The notes under the pieces are model-generated. The model saw nothing but the letters and a program-made list of their open reading frames with translations, was not told where the DNA came from and did no database searches. Positions 46,256-57,510 of a stretch of 64,000 bases of DNA are shown piece by piece. The DNA lies in assembly GCF_905147365.1 (NCBI RefSeq), contig NC_056417.1, positions 15,088,501 to 15,152,500 on the forward strand, given 5' to 3'. The stretch's first letter is position 1. Every line of letters begins with the position of its first letter. The DNA comes from Aricia agestis (taxonomy: Eukaryota; Arthropoda; Insecta; Lepidoptera; Lycaenidae). Made by a program: the position numbers and the translations under genes.

Positions 46256-46412
46256 AGGAATGAGGAGCGCTGATGGGCTAGTGACCGACGTTATTTTTTT
46301 TTCATGTACCCACATGATAAGTCTCTAAAAAAAACGCGATTGCCAAAGCAATTAAGTAAAGGTACTACATGGATAATTAATATATCGAAGAATGAAGCGA
46401 AGAAGTATAATA
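46256..46412 (-). repeat. Inverted terminal repeat, right copy
   Basis: Reverse complement of 39557-39700, including 'cccacatgataagtctct'. Its outer end TATAATACTTTAGG joins directly to the MITE sequence. Confidence 0.8.
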
Positions 46413-46530
46413 CTTTAGGGTGTGTACGTGTTCCTTGTAGAGAGTTCACTGTGAAAGTAGCAGCGCTGAAAGACCAACATTTTTTTTCACTTTTGTATGG
46501 GGAAACTCGTGACGCTCGGGCCCTTGCACA
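46407..46530 (+). mobile_element. Right fragment of the split MITE
   Basis: ATAATACTTTAGGGTGTGTA and then 'gtgaaagtagcagcgctgaa' continue the sequence broken at 39504. Its own far end is replaced by (AT)n. Confidence 0.8.
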
Positions 46531-46532
46531 CT

Positions 46533-46684
<152 letters not shown>

Positions 46685-46699
46685 TTTAAGTTTAGCCCT

Positions 46700-47400
46700 G
46701 CGATAAACTGATAAACATTAGGGTTTTATGAGTCCCCTAGGCTGTATACAGTACTTGCAAGTAACAGAGACAGAGTCGCTGGTAGAGTTGAGGTTCTGTC
46801 TACCCTCAAACGGGGAGTGGAGCACCATGGGGTTTTCGTGGGCAGACCACAGGGGGAGTCCTACATACTCCGGCCCCATGTAAAAATGGGATGTCCCCAA
46901 TCTGCACGGGATGCGTAAAGTACGCGACAAAAATAATGTACCTTAGTAGGTAGGTACATTATTTTTACATGGGTAAATGATTTAAGCATCCCTTGAAATT
47001 GCTTTTAGAACGTCACTTGTCCTTGCCTTGGACTACCAAGGCATAGGAAGACAAGTGACCGACGACGGACAAGTTTCAAGCCCCATAAGGACACCGGTGA
47101 CCTCAACAACAACAGAATAACAATAGATTTCCAAGAATCCGCGATCGAAGGATTAAGGCGACGCCTTGATAATTTGGCTGTAGCGATATTGATTTTTCTC
47201 AGCAATGACTAAAGCTAAGAAATTAAATTTCATTGTCAGTATTCATCATGCCTTGTCTTTGAATTACCCATAGCATAACACGATTGGTCAACTTTTATAA
47301 CACAGAATAATTAATCAAAAAGACCTCTGTAAAAATCCGGTGTGAACCGCGTACGCGTGCGCATGCAGGTCTTGCACCTGTGCGAAAAAAAAAAAAAAAA
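46700..47400 (+). other. Region upstream of LINE ORF1, possible 5' UTR
   Basis: No gene. Contains 'gagcaccatgggg' (46820) and a GC-richer stretch at 47005-47200. It may be the LINE 5' UTR or an older repeat; no boundary is visible. Confidence 0.35.
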
Positions 47401-48636
47401 ATGGATAGCGTTTCTAAAACTGTTAAATGTGCTACTTGTAATATTGTTATCTGTGAGGTGTTGGCATTTATACAAAATAAATTAAATGTTATGGACGAAC
47501 AAAGTCTTGTGCAAATTTGTGAAAGTGCGTTTAGTACAGTGGATATAAAAACGGCGAAGTCGTTGTTGTTTGAATCGCTAAGCAAGCGACCAACAACACG
47601 AAAACGAGAAGGAAAAACCCTTAGAGATCTAGAGGACATCATATGTCTACTTAAAGAGACAGACCCTGAAGAGATCCCTATCTTTGTGGCCAGGAAGTTA
47701 GAAAAATTGCCTCCCGTAACGTTCGATCACATAGACGTTACGGCGCTGCTAAAGAGGATAGTTTTACTTGAGAAAAATGTTCAAGATTTTCGCCACGAAT
47801 ATGCCACTAAAAGTGAACTTAATGACCGAATTAACGAGTATTCAAAAAATACGTCCTTTGAATTACAAGAAAGGAATGTTAACATGCACAGAAGAGGTAC
47901 TTTTAAACTTTTCGACAGCGGACCGATGGCACTACCTACATTAAGCATCGATAACGACGACGTCATCGAGTGCGATGCAACGAATTCGCCATCCCGTTCA
48001 CACCTGCAGCGGCCGCCACCTGTATCGTCACCGATCCCGGCGAGCGAACCTAGTACAGCTAATGATGTTATTATGAATGAGATAACAAGTGCATGCGAGC
48101 GGCAGCGCGAGCCGGTGCCCGCGCCGATAACGTCATGTAAACAAACTGTACGATCAGCTGACAAACCGGTGTCATTCTCGGAGGTAATTCAGAGAAATAA
48201 TAGCTCGAAAAAGTCTAATACTGACGAAAATTGGACTTTAGTACAGAAGCGAAAACGAAATAATCGCAAATCGAAGTTCATAAGTCAGAAAGGTAGTGCA
48301 TTCGTTGATATGGCGGCGAATAATATTCAGTTTAGAGCGGCTGATACAAAAGTGCCGCTTTTCATATCTAATGTACATAAGGATGTCTCCGAGCAGGACA
48401 TTATAAATTATATATTTGAGAAGACACAGGAGCGAGTTACACTCTCTAAAATTATAATGAAATATGAAAAAGATTATAATTCCTACAAAGTGTTCGTGAC
48501 AAAATATAAAATTGATACGTTTCTAAATGATAAGTTATGGCCGTCTGGAGTATCATTTAGAAGATTTGTGCAGTTTCCTATGAGTAGTAGGAAGAATATG
48601 GAAAAGAATATTGACCAAAATGGGCAGTCTAAGTAA
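47401..48636 (+). CDS. LINE ORF1 protein (CR1/Jockey-group retrotransposon)
   Basis: An open frame of 411 residues from ATG 47401, directly after a run of A. It starts MDSVSKTVKCATCNIVICEV, has an acidic amino-terminal half with VARKLEKLPPVTFDHIDVT, then a heptad-like stretch, a Ser/Pro/basic linker, and a C-terminal RRM-like block (FISNVHKDVSEQDIINYIFE ... KLWPSGVSFRRF). ORF1 proteins of this group bind the element's RNA. A second, diverged copy of the C-terminal block lies at 3107-3526 on the other strand. The stop overlaps the ORF2 start by 17 nt in the -1 frame, as is usual for two-ORF LINEs. The ORF is intact, suggesting a young insertion. Confidence 0.88.
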   Translation: MDSVSKTVKCATCNIVICEVLAFIQNKLNVMDEQSLVQICESAFSTVDIKTAKSLLFESLSKRPTTRKREGKTLRDLEDIICLLKETDPEEIPIFVARKLEKLPPVTFDHIDVTALLKRIVLLEKNVQDFRHEYATKSELNDRINEYSKNTSFELQERNVNMHRRGTFKLFDSGPMALPTLSIDNDDVIECDATNSPSRSHLQRPPPVSSPIPASEPSTANDVIMNEITSACERQREPVPAPITSCKQTVRSADKPVSFSEVIQRNNSSKKSNTDENWTLVQKRKRNNRKSKFISQKGSAFVDMAANNIQFRAADTKVPLFISNVHKDVSEQDIINYIFEKTQERVTLSKIIMKYEKDYNSYKVFVTKYKIDTFLNDKLWPSGVSFRRFVQFPMSSRKNMEKNIDQNGQSK

Positions 48637-51600
48637 GGTCATAAGCTACAATTGTAAATCGCTGAAGAGGTCGATGGATGGTGTGCGGTCATTGTGTCAA
48701 CTGGCGGACGTAGTCGCCCTCCAAGAAACCTGGCTGCTGCCGCACGATCTGCCGCTGCTGAGTGCTATTGACGACGACTTCGGGTGCACCGGGACGTCGG
48801 CCGTGGACACGGGAGCGGGTCTGCTGAGCGGCAGGCCGCACGGTGGCGTGGCCCTACTGTGGCGTAAGAGTGTTTTCGACTCGGTAGTGCCTATTGAGTG
48901 TAATAACGTGCGAGTGTGTGCGATCAACATAACTGTAAGTAGTAGATCTATAGTCATATTTAGCGTCTACATGCCCACGAACTCGATTGACAATCTTCCG
49001 GAGTTTACGTCATGTCTCAGTGATATTCGATCGATTATAGAGATAGAGGAAAATAATGGAATCGAGGCTTTTTACATTATAGGCGATTTTAATGCTCATC
49101 CTAATGAACTATTTCATAATGAAATGACACATTTTTGTTTAGATCAAAACTGGTTATGTATAGACATGAATATGTGTGATAGAAGTACTTACACTTTTAC
49201 AAGTGAATCACACGGCTGTAACAGGTGGTTAGACCATTGTATCGTTACTGAATCTGCGCGTTTATCTATAATGAGCGTGAATGTTTTGTATGACGTGTAC
49301 TGGTCCGATCATTTTCCCCTAGTAGTTGAATGTGATTTACATAAAATAAAATCTAAAAGTGTATGTAATGAATTATATAACAAGGTGAATAACTGTGTTG
49401 TGTGGGGGGAGAGGTCGGCGCAGCAGATTAGTGACTACCAAAACATTTGTAACTCAGTTTTGAGATTGGTAGACATTCCTCAGGAGCTGAGCGAGTGCTG
49501 TGACCGGTTTTGTAACTGCATAGAACATCGCTCGGCTCTTGATGAAATGTATTCTAATATTATTGCCACATTGTCGCGCGCGGCTACACTCACGCATATA
49601 AATAAAATATGTAAGCGAAGAGGTGGCTATATAATGCCGGCACTCGACATAGGCGAACGCGTTGACCAACGCGTCTGCAGACGCGTTGGCCCAATGTGTA
49701 GAACGGGCGTTCGCGCGTTGGCCGTAGGTATTTAGACGTTGGCCGACGCGTCTGCGAGCTTGCCGCGCGGGTCGGAAATGTCGGCAAAAGATCAAAGGAC
49801 ATTTGTCGCAAGCTTCGCGCTCCATCCACACATAGGCCGCGCGATCAGTTTGCCCGGAGTTATAATTATGATAATTATTATAATATGTAATAATTTTTGT
49901 ATGTAATAATTTAATAAATAAAAAGTAGGTAATAAAATAATTACTTATATTATAAAATATTATGTAAAAGTGAGTTTATTTCTTTGTTTGTTACGTTTTC
50001 TCGCCTTTTATTTATTTATTTCGAGAATACTCTTTAAAAACTTTTTCTTGTCCACATTTACAAAGTAATTATAAGCTGTGAATAAATAAACAGCTGCAGC
50101 TGTTAGCGACTAAACATCCATTTTGAATCCGTCCGCACATTGGCGCGATCCAAAGCATACTGAACGACCTTCCTATGTGTGGATTACTCACAAACGCCGT
50201 TGCAAGCGCACTGCCAACGCGTCTGCAGACGCGTTGGCCAACGCGTTCGCCTATGTCGAGAGCCGCCATTACAGGGTGGAATAGGTACGTCGCCGGCCTG
50301 CACGGTGAGGCTCGGCTTAAGTTTCAGCTATGGGTATTGGCCGGTCGACCCCCAAGTGGTAGTGTGCATAGCGAGATGGTTGAGGCTAGAAGACGTTTCA
50401 AGGCCAAATTGAGGTGGTGTCAGAACAGGCAGGAACAAATTAAAATGAATATCCTCGCTACTAATCACCATCGTAAAGACTTTAAGAACTTTTGGAAAAC
50501 GACAAATAAAATGAATATTAAGCCCAGCCTCCCCGTGTGCGTTGGCGGTGTTACTGACCACAAGCAGGTAGCGGACGCTTTCAGGGTGCACTTCTCTGTG
50601 CGCTCGCCTCTGACTTCGTCCGATCCGAGAATGAGCGATACTGAGACCATGATGAATAATCAAAACACTAAAATACCAGCAAAATTAGTGTCCAGAATCA
50701 TCTCCAAAATGCAACGGGGAAAATCCCCGGGTCATGATGGTCTCAGTATTGAACATTTTAAGTATGCGGGGGTTCATTTGCCGCGAGTGCTGTCTCTGTT
50801 TTTCACTCTGTGCATAGGCCACACCTACCTGCCCGAACCACTTATGCGTACACTAGTAGTGCCTGTAGTGAAAAACAAAACGGGTGACACATCCGATATG
50901 AACAACTACCGGCCCATCTCTCTCGCTACTACCGCGGCGAAGGTGCTTGACAGTGTGTTGAATGGTTTCCTTGCCGAGTATATCGAGGTCAGCGATGCTC
51001 AGTTCGGCTTTAGGGCAGGAGTATCGACTGAGAGTGCCATTTTTTGCCTTAAACACGCTGTCAAGTATTACACCGCGAGGAGGACGCCGGTATACGCGTG
51101 CTTCCTCGACTTGTCGAGGGCTTTTGACCTGGTTGCCTACGATATCCTATGGAACAAGTTGAGGGGCTCGGGTGTGCCGGACCAGTACACCGCCCTCTTC
51201 AAATACTGGTATGCTCACCAGACAAACCGAGTGAGATGGGTCGGTACACTGTCGGATGAGTATATAATGAACTGTGGCTTGAGGCAGGGGGGGTTGAGCT
51301 CCCCATTACTGTTCAACCTTTATGTAAATCAGCTTATCGAGGAACTGAGCAGCACTCATGTCGGCTGCCACATTGACGGAGTGTGTGTCAACAACATAAG
51401 CTACGCGGACGACATGGTTCTGCTCAGTCCCTCGATAAGCGGACTTAGAGAACTCCTGTCGATTTGTGAGAGATACGCGGAGGCGCACGGCCTGAAATAT
51501 AACTCAAATAAGAGTGAAATACTCATATTCAAGGCACCGAAACAACAGCCCAGGCGTGTGCCTCCAGTCTATCTTAATGGGGTGGCTCTTAAGGTCGTCG

Positions 51601-52058
51601 ATAGCTTTAAGTATCTCGGTCACATTGTAACCAGTGACCTACGAGATGACAGCGACATAGAGCGGGAGCGCAGAGCGTTGGCGGTGAGAAGTAACATGCT
51701 CGCCCGCAGGTTTGCTCGCTCCACTGCAGACGTCAAAACAACTCTATTTAAGGCGTTCTGCCAGTCTTTTTATACGAGCGGTCTGTGGGTGTCATACACG
51801 AGGCGAGCCTACAACGTTCTGCGCGTTCAGTATAACAACGCTTTTAGGATGCTGTTGCGACTGCCGTGGCGCTGTAGCGCATCAGGGATGTTTGCGGAGG
51901 CCCGTACTGATGGCTTTCACGCTATCATGCGCAAAAAAGCCGTCTCCCTGCTGCAACGTGTTCGCGGCTCTCGGAACAGTATCCTAAAAATGATTGCAAG
52001 TAAACCAGATTGCCCAATTCAAAGGCACTGGGTGGAGGTAGCACTGGGCCTAAAATAA
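48620..52058 (+). pseudogene. LINE ORF2 (endonuclease plus reverse transcriptase), split by a DNA element
   Basis: The first part (48620-49633) is an APE-type endonuclease with the expected residues: ISYNCKS, LQETWL, GDFNAHP (about 49082) and SDHFPL (about 49303). The second part (50271-52058) is the reverse transcriptase with KSPGHDGLS, NNYRPISLATTAAKV, FLDLSRAFD (motif A), GLRQGGLSSPLLFN (motif B) and YADDMV (51402, catalytic pair intact). The two halves are separated by the inserted element at 49633-50270; the GWN block resumes in frame at 50274. Apart from the insertion I see no stop or frameshift, so the copy was probably active until it was interrupted. TTG 48611 also opens the frame, but ATG 48620 is the likely start. 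Confidence 0.88.
49633..50270. mobile_element. MITE-like DNA element inserted in LINE ORF2
   Basis: 638 bp between inverted termini. Both ends carry CTCGACATAGGCGAACGCG followed by a perfect 24-bp palindrome centred on CTGCAG (49668-49691 and 50213-50236). Inner inverted matches (ATCCACACATAGG near 49815 and its complement near 50173) extend the symmetry. No transposase ORF. The target duplication is unclear; TAA on the left and TTA on the right hint at a 3-bp type. Confidence 0.8.
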
Positions 52059-52190
52059 ACATTATAATATTGTTACTAACAATACTAACATAGGTTAAGT
52101 CATGCATTGTTACTAACACATCTACTAATATTTTTATGGGTTGATGAAGCCTGAAATAAACATATTTTATTATTTATTTATTTAAAAAAA
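52059..52190 (+). mobile_element. LINE 3' UTR and tail
   Basis: Short AT-rich stretch after the ORF2 stop with a polyadenylation-like 'gcctgaaataaac' (about 52147) and ending in repeated 'tatttatt'. A similar 'gcccgaaataaat' tail occurs near 63375. Sets the approximate 3' end of the element. Confidence 0.6.
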
Positions 52191-52876
52191 GGGATTCCTA
52201 TTTTGCCAAGAGGAGAGTGATTTAAGCTTCCAAAATTTGTAAGTAGATTGGTTCAAGCATACACTTTAATTTTCCCATAGCTTATATGAAATGTATTTAT
52301 GGTTTTTAAATTACGCGACAAAAACCATTTTGTCGCTTACGCCATTTTCAATTTTTGCTGTTCCATTGCTTGTTTTCTATGAAAACAACAATCAACAAAC
52401 AATCTAAAACATATCCAACACGGTTTTATACTTTAACGCGGCGTCTCCTTAAATCGTAAGTCTATTTAATTACATCACTAATTATATTTTCACGAGAATC
52501 AGGCTTAACAGTATCAAATATTTATAAATATAAATGTCAATAAAGAGTTAATATTATTTAAAATTCTCAGAAGCTCATCATCTGAGTACCTTGTAAATGG
52601 ATTTGCGTCCGCCCTTCCCGCGGCCCACGGCACAAAGTTAACAAGTTTTAACGTAATTATACATTACTGATTACGCCAGGTACAAGCATTCTCATTATCC
52701 TGATATTCAGGCTGTAGGATGTTCACTGGGAAATTGTGTAGGAAAATGAGGGGAAAAAGAAAGAAAACCTCCGATATTTTTGGTAGTAAGATTTATACCG
52801 AAAAGAAAAAAAACCTGCATAGCGTTTGCTTTGAAAGAAAAAAAAAAGAGATCTCTGAAAGGAACTACAAACTTAC

Positions 52877-53066
52877 TAAAGGTAGCCTTTCGAAGTGAGC
52901 GTCTATAGCGTCAGTGAGTCTGTAAAAAATGTATGATTTGGCGTAGGTAAGTGACGTCACAGACGCGTTAATGTCGCTGACCGCTGCGCTTGACTCCAAA
53001 CCATACAATTTTCACTGTCGCGGCGTCACTGACGCTATAGACGCTCGCTTCGAAAGGCTACCTTTA
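52877..53066. mobile_element. Palindromic MITE
   Basis: TAAAGGTAGCCTTTCGAAGT and its complement, extending through 'gagcgtctatagcgtcagtg'; about 40-bp arms with one mismatch. Short TA or TAA-type target. Confidence 0.85.
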
Positions 53067-53271
53067 TGATACTTTTGTTTTCGTCGGGAGTCATTTTTAA
53101 ACATTTTTAAAATACGGCGAGTAAAATTGAAAAGAAGAATATAAGAACCTCCGAGATGTACTTTTACAAAGTAAGGATCTTTATCACTTAGTTTAAGATT
53201 ATTGCTAGTAAGTTATCGTTAATTATTACTTTGATTTAATAGGGAATAATACGGAAAGGTGAGCGCTACTA

Positions 53272-53388
53272 GCATATATAGTAAAGAATTCGACCAAACC
53301 AACATATTGCACGTCATATCATAATATTGACAGAAACGTCGAACAAAACTTTTTGTTTATTCTCTGTGCTGATGCTGCCGTCTGGCGT
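53272..53388. mobile_element. MITE, 'gcgctactagcac' family, copy 3
   Basis: 'gcgctactagcatatatagt' and 'gacagaaacgtcgaacaaaa'. Confidence 0.65.
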
Positions 53389-53848
53389 GAAAACATTGCA
53401 GTAATATCATAATTCATCTTATTTATCACTCATCAAATCCTAAACAAATCTTGGCTCTATACAATATACAATTGAAGTATACACGTTATACAACTCCGGG
53501 CAAGTTTTGGCAATAGCTTTACCTGCGGCTCGGCAATTTCAATTCGCTTAGATCAACTGAAAATTGCTCGCGAAGTTGTGTGCAGGGAATAAAGAAGCCT
53601 GTACACTATCCCGAACGTAATCTATCTTTTCAGAAAGCATAATTTGGTGTTTACAAAACGTAGTGGTAAGCCTATAATAGGAAGGTAATAAATCAATTTA
53701 GTATTCATTAATACTAAATTAGTTACAAGTCAACAATCCTTTGGACAGCATTAACTTTTTCTCGACTAACACGGTGAAGTGCCGTGGATAATCTCAGGGA
53801 ATCCGATGGATATGCTTCAACTGTCTTGGGACCCGCAAATAAATTAAT

Positions 53849-54091
53849 CTGATTATTTTTCCGACCCAAATATCGACCAATAGAATTGCACCATTCGACG
53901 TCACGTGGTACAACCTACATGGTATTATACTGATTATTTTTCCGACCCAAATATCGACCAATAGAATTGCACCATTCGACGTCACGTGGTACAACCTACA
54001 TGGTATTATACTGATTATTTTTCCGACCCAAATATCGACCAATAGAATTGCACCATTCGACGTCACGTGGTACAACCTACATGGTATTATA
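53849..54091. repeat. Three tandem 81-bp repeats
   Basis: Starts at 53849, 53930 and 54011; nearly identical. Each holds 'cattcgacgtcacgtggtac', with a CACGTG box. 81 is a multiple of three, so a minus-strand frame stays open through all three; this is not evidence for a gene. Confidence 0.9.
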
Positions 54092-54159
54092 CTGATAATT
54101 TTTTGAAAATTTTCTCTGGTAGTTGCTATATATAAAAGACAAACACGTCAAACTGACAG

Positions 54160-54440
54160 GTTGAATTCAATTGTGTCTCATGAGTCATGGTGCAATTATA
54201 TTGGCCGACATTTGGGACGGAAAAATAATCCCCCGAATACCACACGAGCTTCAAAATTATCTGGCATTTCCCTCAAGGTTCCCTGCAAACAAATAAAGTC
54301 GTCAAGTTTTTCAGGAAAAATCACTCGCGCTTCGCGCTCGTGATTTTTTAACCTGAAAAACTTGAATCCTTCATTTGTTTGCAACGAACCTATCGGGAAA
54401 TATCCGATAATTTTGAAGCTCTTGTGGTATTATAAGTGAA
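54160..54440. mobile_element. Foldback element beside the 81-bp array
   Basis: 54160-54226 is a diverged inverted copy of the 81-bp unit ('atggtgcaattatattggcc'). 54236-54433 is an imperfect inverted repeat: 'acgagcttcaaaattatctg' pairs with 'gataattttgaagctcttgt', with a central hairpin 'actcgcgcttcgcgctcgtg'. Confidence 0.7.
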
Positions 54441-54531
54441 AAAAATAGGAGTATAAAGTACTTCCATTTACAAAATTCAAATTCCTTTATTTTGCTTATG
54501 TTTGTTATAATTATTAGTCTTATAATATTTA

Positions 54532-54566
54532 GTGTTAGGACTTAGGGTACCCCTAAGTCCTAACAC
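54532..54566. repeat. Perfect 16-bp-arm palindrome
   Basis: GTGTTAGGACTTAGGG and its complement around TAC. Isolated, no match elsewhere in the window. Confidence 0.8.
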
Positions 54567-55307
54567 ATAAAGATACAATGACTGAAAGTCAAAGAACTAA
54601 AGGGGAAGCGCCACTGTAGTTAACGTTGTCGTCGTTGGAATTTTTTGTATTAGATTTCCAGTAACAGTAGTGTGCAGGGTCATTTACATGAGGTGCAGTT
54701 ATTTCGAGTACAATCTTCTGGACTAGTTAGATTATTCAAACACAATTATAAGTGCAAACTAAACTTTTACACGTTTTCTATTTCTTCGAGTTCGTAGAGC
54801 ATTTATGACGGCTATGAGTTTCTGTGAAGTACTCGACGTGAAGAACTGAAAATTTAACAGCAAAGTCTCATAATCTTCGCAACTTATTTGATTTTGGCAT
54901 AAGATTATTAGTTAATAGAATCAGGCGTTACTTTGCGGAAATCCATGGCTTAAAATTTAGTTTGTTATTATTCCGCGAAATAAACCTCAAATTTTAAGTG
55001 AATGAGTGAGTGTACGCATAGGCATGCGTACAGCACCTCCCTCCTCCCACACTGCCTATGCGTACACTCGCATGCAAGAACCTGCAAACACCACCACCAC
55101 ATGAGCAATAATCCGTGCAAGGCCCCTCACCACCATGCAAGTTGAAAATCTCGACGCGCGTTTCGCCCCAACACCGGAGCATCCTCAGGATGTGGACTCT
55201 ACGAACACTCTACGAAGACTTGACTGACGTTGTTCGAAGAAATTCGTTGAAAGGTTGAGGTTTATTTCGCGGAATATTGCTAAAAATAATAACAAACTAA
55301 ATTAAAA

Positions 55308-55470
55308 GATGACTAGATGACCCGGTGAACTTCGTATCACTTGAACATCCCAGTATTTAATTAGTACTTTCTTGGATTTTCGCGAATATTTCAATACTGA
55401 AGATTTTAGCCAAATCGGTTCAGCCAAGACTTAAATTAGCCAGATCGGTTATCAAGTTTTAGCGAGATTT
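55308..55470 (-). mobile_element. Helitron-like element
   Basis: 'ctagatgacccggtgaactt' with 'agccaaatcggttcagccaa'. Confidence 0.55.
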
Positions 55471-55611
55471 AAAAAAAACAAAATTTCTAGATGAATTGGA
55501 CCCTCAGAAAATTCGATAGCGTGATTTAGGATTACGCTCTGAGTGCACACTGACCAAGCAGTATCGTAAGCATTCCAAACACTATTTTACATATTTTTTT
55601 TAACATCTTAA

Positions 55612-55800
55612 TTTTTAGGGTTCCGTACCCAAAGGGTAAAAACGAGACCCTATTACTAAGACTTCGTTGTCTGTCCTTCTGTCTGTCTCCTAGCTGTATC
55701 TCAAGAACTGCTATAGCTAGACTTCTGAAATTTTCCCACATTGTGTATATCTGTTGCCGCTATAACAACAAATACTAAAAACAAAATAAAATTAATATTT
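55612..55800. mobile_element. 'agggttccgtacc' repeat
   Basis: 'agggttccgtacccaaaggg' then 'gctatagctagacttctgaa'. Normal, unfused order of the parts seen at 4735-5055. Confidence 0.65.
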
Positions 55801-56661
55801 AAGGGATACATACAACAAACGTGATTTTTTGGCGTTTTTTACTGGGTAACAATAATAGCAACATTTAAGCCCACGGGACCCTAAGCCATCGGAACCATAG
55901 AATTAGAACGTTAGAAAAGGAATTCCATACAATCGTCAGCGCGAAAATGTGTCACCCTCGAAATGAGTGAGCTCACTCATCTGAGAGCAGTGTGCCTTAG
56001 GACGCGGTAACAGCCGGACGTATTTAATTCATTAATTACCGCGTTGTTTTTAGCTACATTTCGCTCCAGAATGCCGTCATGTGCCTTCCGACAGTGCAGT
56101 AACAAAACGAGGAATACAAATAAAGCCAAAGTTGTAATATTTCACACGTAATTACTAAGATTTTATTAATATTTAAATTATCGTCTTCCATTTTAAGAGA
56201 AAAATCAAAGCGAAGCGTAAAATGAGCGAAAGAGAAAGTAGTATATGATATTACTGTAAGACAAAAAAGGACGACAATATTTTCTCGATTCGATTAAAGC
56301 GTAAAATGAGCGAAAGAGAAAGTAGTATATGCTATTACTGTAAGACAAAAAAGGACGACAATATTTTCTCGATACACATTTTGCATGCAAAACATTGCTA
56401 CAGTTTTGACGGCATACGTCGTATCTAAGTATTTTGATATCGTTGATCGGAACATTACCGCGAAGTTGGCAACAAAAATATTAAGAACCTCTTTCGTTGA
56501 CTTTGATGTATTCGAATTTGGAACAAGTGAAGTTGGCTGATTGAAATAAGTGGCGTATTGATAAAACCTTACGACACGAGATGACAAAGGGTTCCCCCGT
56601 GTCGGTACACTCACATCCATACTAATATTATAAATGTGAAAGTGTGTCTGTCTATTTATAT

Positions 56662-56790
56662 CAGTGATTCCCAAAGTAGTCCAGGTGGAACCCCAGGGGT
56701 CCAAGTGAGACTAGACGGGTGTCTACGTTGGCCCTAACAAAAAATGTGGGTTCATAATTGTAGGAGGGGGGTTCCTTGTAAATTAATTAG
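56662..56790. mobile_element. hAT-type element, left end only
   Basis: CAGTGATTCCCAAAGTAGTC followed by 'ggaaccccaggggtcc' resembles the family's 5' end. No right end found. Confidence 0.5.
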
Positions 56791-57115
56791 GTTTTTTTTT
56801 ATGAAATAAGGGGGCAAACGGGTCACCTGATGGAAAGCAACTTCCGTCGCCCATGGACACTCGCAGCATCAGAAGAGCTGCAGGTGCGTTGCCGGCCTTT
56901 TAAGAGGGAATAGGGTAATAGGGGAGGGTAGGGATGGGAAGGGAAGAGAATAGGGTAGGGAAGGGATTAGATTAGGGGATTGGGCCTCCGGTAAACTACT
57001 CACTCACTCGGCGAAACACAGCGCAAGCGCTGTTTCACGTCGGTTTTCTGTGAGAACGTGGTATTTCTCCGGTCGAGCCGGCCCATTCGTGCCGAAGCAT
57101 GGTTCTCCCACGAAA
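56786..57115 (-). mobile_element. SINE-like element, full-length copy
   Basis: Mirror of the 4088 copy, from poly-T through the GGGTA-rich middle to 'cattcgtgccgaagcatggt'. The two full copies define the element at about 325 bp. Confidence 0.7.
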
Positions 57116-57510
57116 AATGTTAGCAGTAATTTATTCATATTCCATGTAAATTTAATATCTATACAGATAATAAAACTATAGAAATGACAATTCTGTACAT
57201 TAAAGATATCCAAAAAATAATAAGCGGGGGCTGTTACTACATCGCTATAGAAGCCAAAACTGTGGTTAGTTTTTTGTCTGTCTGTCTGTCTGTCTGTATG
57301 TTTGTTCCAGCATCACACGAAAACTACTGATCCGATTTGAATGCGGTTTTCGCAAATATATTTGTCTCCTCCCAACTTAACATCTGGTATACAAAAAATT
57401 TTCCCCCCACCTCTCCAAGGGGTCAAAAGAGGGGGTAAGATTTTGTACCAAACTTTTTTCTTTAACACGAAAACTACTGATCCGATTTGAATACGGTTTT
57501 CGCAGATATA

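Larger units (their letters stand above)
39505..46406 (-). mobile_element. 6.9-kb insertion, decayed DIRS-like (tyrosine-recombinase) retroelement
   Basis: The flanks are the two halves of one MITE (left half ends at 39504, right half resumes at 46413), with ATAATA on both sides (39499-39504, 46407-46412). Inside, long inverted terminal repeats match almost perfectly (39557-39698 against 46258-46400). On the minus strand three decayed coding blocks occur in the order expected for DIRS elements: reverse transcriptase motif (41725-41775), reverse transcriptase/RNase H junction (41220-41384) and tyrosine recombinase (40081-40279), the last near the 3' inverted repeat. Later insertions (a hAT at 42120-42367, Helitron-like units at 44432-46020) and many stops show that it is old. 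DIRS elements normally leave no duplication, so ATAATA may be microhomology. The family call is my inference. Confidence 0.6.

Noticed and set aside
47680..48164. Minus-strand frames under the LINE ORFs
   Set aside because: Shadows of the real + strand reading frames.
53794..54075. Minus-strand frame with three repeated 27-residue blocks
   Set aside because: The repeat unit is 81 bp, a multiple of three, so the frame stays open by arithmetic.
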